64,000 nt of DNA from Sipunculus nudus (taxonomy: Eukaryota; Annelida; Sipuncula; Golfingiida; Sipunculidae): assembly GCA_026874595.1 (NCBI GenBank), contig CM049322.1, positions 39,612,840 through 39,676,839 of the forward strand, read 5' to 3'. Below the pieces are notes generated by a model. That model was not told where the DNA came from, ran no database searches, and saw only the letters and a program-made list of their open reading frames with translations. How positions within the stretch are numbered: position 1 is the first letter of the stretch; every line of letters begins with the position of its first letter. Of this stretch, positions 60,369 to 64,000 are shown one piece after another. The position numbers and the translations under genes were made by a program.

Positions 60369-62053
60369 ATCGGGTTCAAAGGTTATATATGTAAAGCGGA
60401 AACGTTATAACTTTTTTTTAAATCTTGAACATAATTGTAAATTATCTTAAATATGTCACACAGAGAATGCAATATATTTCTGCGTTTATAAAATAAAGTT
60501 GTCCCGACTATGATTATTCTCTCATTCCGAATCATTCCCTAACCTTGAAAAAATTGTCCCCACTGTCGGCATTTATATTAGACTTGTAAGCCTTACATGA
60601 CCTAACGCTAATACTCTATTCATAGACAGTCTAATGTCAGCGGGCCGAATTGGCGGTAGAGGTTGGTGAACTTTACAGTTGTTGACAAGCGTTATAGTGT
60701 CTCAGCTAAGTTAACGACATCGTAACGGAGGAGAAGACCGAGCGTTTTTCCGCTCAGCTGTTCAGGCCCCGCTCTTGGGTTAGGGTCGACCATGAAAAAA
60801 AAAATTCTCACCTGAAAAGTCCCTTGCCCTGTATCTATTAAACAATACAGCCTGTTTCTACTTTTAAAAGACATTTGTGATAACCTGCCCCGCTTTCAGC
60901 CTATTAAGGCACTGTAGAAATAATATCTACCTTTGTGGAACTGTCTCAGTATTGATCTTAAGTCACAATCACACCACATGCATTTGAATAAATACGTTTG
61001 GCATTCAAAAAGACTGACATGCACATTCATGGTTATTCATACAACCAATTATAAAGCAATTTAGTTAAGTGAAGTCCATTTTATTAATTAATTTGCTTCA
61101 CCTTGGCAATGAATACCTTGAACGTCATATTCGACTTAAAATATCAGTGCTGTCATTTAGCTACAGAACCAGACAAGCAGGGACTGTTTCAACGCAAATG
61201 TCTAACCAGTTACTAGAACAATGGGCATGCAGAGCAAATGTTTCTTACGGCTTTCAGGTATACGATTCTTTCCGTGCCTTATTCACTTTTATCATTTCAG
61301 ATTATCATGAAAATAAATCCGATGTGTTATTTTATAACTGTAAATCAAGGTGGCAAGCAACATGTATATGATACAATGATTTACTTATTTTTTTCATAGG
61401 CTCACCATACATCCATTTGATTTTTATTTTAAACAAAATTCTGGGCAGCAATCAGCCCCCTTCCGCTAGAGTTCGTTTCTACTCTAAACAAACCTCTTCT
61501 AATTATGCAATGTGGGACTACTTGTCTCAGCTGTCAAATTTTAAACTCAATATTTGTTATACTCAATATATTTATATTTATTTCAAGAAAAACACCTTCA
61601 GTTTACATTTCACGTGCATATGCCAGTGGTTAAGTTGTAAGTCCCGATGCCCCACAAAATCTAAGCCTCCTGTGAATCCGATTCTGCGCAAGGTATAGTT
61701 TATCCCCTCGGCGATTAGCTCTACCTTGACCTTCGTCTTTGATTCTAACCTCCAGTTTTGCCAATTAAAAAAAATGATGTTAGAATAATGTAAAAAGGGC
61801 ATGTAAACTCTACCAGTATTTTAACAGAAATCCACTCCACGGCTGTATACTTGAGGAATCTATCTGGATACAAAACATACTATAAGTTGAATCATTGCTT
61901 CGTCATCATAGAGTGTAAATATGGCATTTTAAGGGGAGCCAGAATGAGTAGGCATGTGGACCCGCACGGGGACTGCTATTCATTGTACTGTTCTACTGTC
62001 ATTAACATCGTTTTGATTATCGAGTAGCCACCCTCGCTATATATTTCCTCCAG
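56825..62053. other. Intergenic region between phosphatase and lectin genes
   Basis: No confirmed gene. Exon-like stretches occur at 57491-57551 (EDIQALQEDPKFADILRDF, between AG and GTATGT) and 61150-61257 (open to a CAG|GTATAC donor), but neither matched a family. The first exon of the lectin should lie in the right-hand part. Also present: a direct repeat at 59698/60102, (AT)n near 60337-60366, and a weak tRNA-like A-box (GCCAGTGGTTAAGTTG) near 61621. Confidence 0.4.
59698..60160 (+). repeat. Direct repeat pair, about 50 bp
   Basis: AAAGGTTACAAAAGCACAAT..GACGTGCTGTCCTC at 59698-59742 recurs at 60102-60148 as AAAGGCTACAAAAGCACAAT..GACGTGCTGTCCTC. The two copies are 404 bases apart. Origin unknown. 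Confidence 0.7.
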
Positions 62054-63512
62054 ACAATAACCATAATATTTCTGTTAATAGTTTTGCTCTTTTGGAATGC
62101 CGAGTGCAGCCCAAAGCAATGGGAGAACTATTCTGGGAGGTCGCCATGGCAACAGATTTGTGAACATGGATGCCACGTGACTCCGTTGCTTGGCAATACG
62201 GCCGTTGTCTTGGACATGGTGCTTAAATCCGCACCAAAGTGTGGTAAGTCAGTGGTTATAAAATATATGTTTAATATACGTATATACATGTTGAAATTTT
62301 GAGATATTTTATTTTTGGTAATTTGATAAGTTGGCAGGTGCTTCATTTCATTCTGTAACTAGAAACGTAGGCAAAAGGAATTAACGTTGTATAAAATTGT
62401 TTTTTTAGAATATCAATATTCGCCGATAATAAAACCATTTCTACCCCGTTAATAAGCCAAGCTTTTCCAGAGTGTTGTTCCATGTAAATATTGCCTGTAT
62501 ATTGCAGAAGATTTTTTTTCTCATAAACAACTCACCTGTCATCACAGTTCAGATAAGAAATGTTGTATAAAGGACTGATTGGTTGTGCATACTTGAAATG
62601 TCTTTTCCACAGAGATTAATACAATTACAACCTTTCCTAAAAATAAATCGCGAATATGAAAGCCTCTCGAATTGAAACCATTGACTGTATTTCGGTGATA
62701 CTCTAAACGTTAAAGAAATAAGAAAAATGTGTCAGAAAACTTAATAAATTGTAAATGAAAAGTGCATATTGTGTATAAAGTGTTGTGTAAAGCTTTGACG
62801 GTTTCTCGCTTTTGTCTATTTCATTAATAGTTCCCTGCCCCCAAGGGTACACCGATTATTTCCAGTTAATAAACGGACAAAAAAGGTCGTGTTACAGGGT
62901 GCTCCAAGAGCCACAGTATTGGGGAAGGGCCTCGAACTCCTGCAAAAAGACCGGAGGGAACCTCGTCAGCATCGAATCAAAGGAAGAAATGGAGCAAATA
63001 CGGAGCATTGTTCACAAAGCGAAAGGTGATTTAATGGATTGTTTGTATTAGCAGAAAAACCAGAATATCGAAAAACGACCTGTGACAGCCGGGTTTCAGT
63101 GTGCATGTAAAAACAGTCCCGCGTTTTTTTAATTACCCCATCTCTATGGTTCTTAACTGTTTGATAATTACTGGTGACATTCCACTTGCATATGATCGTG
63201 TTTTTAATTGTCATGGACGTATTCAATACAACTTGTGGGTATACTTAAGTAACTGTTTTTGTTTAAGAAATTTCCAACATCCACTCTCTATGGACCGGAG
63301 GAAGAAAGGTTGGACATGGCCGATGGGAGTGGGCTGGTACCGGACAGGCACTGACCTACGCCAACTGGGCTCTCGGTAGAATGGAGCATCTCCCGGACTT
63401 CATCGAAAAAGACTACATTGGTCTTGGGAGACCTGATTTAAAATGGTATCTCGCGTGGGACAGCACGTTGTCCATCGGTATATGTGAAAAGCAGAGTTCA
63501 TGTAAACCGTAA
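62054..63512 (+). CDS. Secreted C-type lectin-like protein, 3 visible exons
   Basis: Exons 62054-62243, 62831-63025 and 63268-63512 join in phase 1 to a TAA stop at 63510. The first exon starts with a signal-peptide core (IIFLLIVLLFWNAECS) and enters from an upstream exon that must supply the Met; ATG 62084 falls inside the hydrophobic stretch and is unlikely to be the start. Exon 2 begins the C-type lectin fold (CPQGYTDYF, CYRVLQE, SNSCKKTGGNLVSIES). Exon 3 has the core WTGGRKVGHGRWEWAGTG, a YANWA turn, and the final SIGICEKQSSC. Calcium/sugar-binding EPN or QPD and WND motifs are not evident, so the ligand may not be a classical sugar. The mature protein of about 190 residues would be extracellular, possibly in recognition or defence. 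Confidence 0.85.
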
Positions 63513-64000
63513 ATGGGACCCACACTAAAGTGAACCAACCAAAACTAAAAATGGCCGATTGGACCTATAGATATTTAGATAAGCAGACTTCCCTCCTGTT
63601 CGTATATATGTTTGTGTGTGTGTTCACAACATAATCAATCAATCATGAAAAATAATTTCAGGAAATTTTCAAGGCATTTCAGGAATGAGCCAATGAAGAA
63701 TCGATTGGATTTTGTTGTGAATCCGGCACATGATCCGGATTCAGGAACGCCATCAAGGAATACTCACTTATAATTTATAATATAACATATAAATTCTTAT
63801 TTGACATGTATAATTATATATGCATGAATGAACCTGCGAATATGAGCCGAATAATAAGGGTCGGAGGATTCGTTCATTAGCATTAGGATTGATAGATGAA
63901 ATTGTAATCATGAAATGTCGATGTATCATTCTTTTAAATTACTGTATCTAAAATGCCATCGGTCTGGTTGACTGTAAGAGCTTTTACACGCCGGGTGTAT
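63513..64000. other. Downstream flank of the lectin gene
   Basis: Contains dispersed repeat copy D (63605-63765) and otherwise AT-rich sequence without recognised features. Confidence 0.5.
63605..63765 (+). repeat. Dispersed TG-rich repeat, copy D
   Basis: TTTGTGTGTGTGTTCACAAC is followed by GGAATGAGCCAATG, a GATTTTGTTGTGAATCC block and GGCACATGATCCGGATTC. This is the best-preserved right half of the family. It lies just downstream of the lectin gene. Confidence 0.7.

Noticed and set aside
1-64000. CRISPR array, bacterial operon or phage content
   Set aside because: Genes are intron-split and repeats are eukaryotic microsatellites, SINE-like repeats and DNA transposons. No regularly spaced repeat array or operon-like gene packing exists.

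Overview
This is a window from an AT-rich, repeat-rich animal nuclear genome. All recognisable genes are intron-split with GT-AG (rarely GC-AG) junctions. There are many (AT)n, (CT)n and (TG)n microsatellites, tRNA-derived SINE-like repeats and DNA transposons. The gene families (farnesoic-acid-O-methyltransferase-like and EGF-like domains on a receptor tyrosine phosphatase, a small secreted C-type lectin, a THAP/YqaJ transposon) and the repeat style fit a lophotrochozoan, most likely a bivalve mollusc. That taxonomic call is an inference; no rRNA or mitochondrial marker is present. All exon coordinates were read by hand from splice signals, phase and family resemblance.

Layout: (1) 692-5700, + strand: a five-exon monocarboxylate-transporter-like (SLC16) gene, open through all junctions if its first intron has a GC donor. 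(2) 5.7-19 kb: mostly intergenic, with an exact 80-bp-arm inverted repeat (14419-14588), two tRNA-like SINE copies (14.69-15.10 kb), dispersed repeats and microsatellites. (3) 19.1-27.3 kb: a degenerate two-gene DNA transposon of the THAP-DDE plus YqaJ type (ISL2EU/IS4EU-like). The YqaJ nuclease gene runs rightward and the transposase runs leftward, so they converge; both are broken. (4) 29.4-56.8 kb, + strand: one large gene that appears to encode a receptor protein tyrosine phosphatase with two farnesoic-acid-O-methyltransferase-like domains, EGF-like repeats, one membrane segment, a catalytic-type D1 and a degenerate D2 phosphatase domain. (5) Within it, about 5.95 kb (38045-43990) is repeated almost exactly at 44002-49959, joined by an 11-bp filler. 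The first copy ends in a truncated phosphatase exon with an immediate stop. (6) 62054-63512, + strand: a secreted C-type lectin gene lacking only its first coding exon.

The phosphatase gene is the most interesting item. Its extracellular architecture is unusual. A tandem internal duplication could make a receptor without phosphatase, or could be an assembly artefact. Two exons are out of frame by one base, each at a homopolymer (T7 and G5), which could be decay or sequencing error. The D1 catalytic loop is encoded across a predicted GC-AG intron. An intact-looking hAT-type nonautonomous element (583 bp, 8-bp target duplication) lies in one of its introns.
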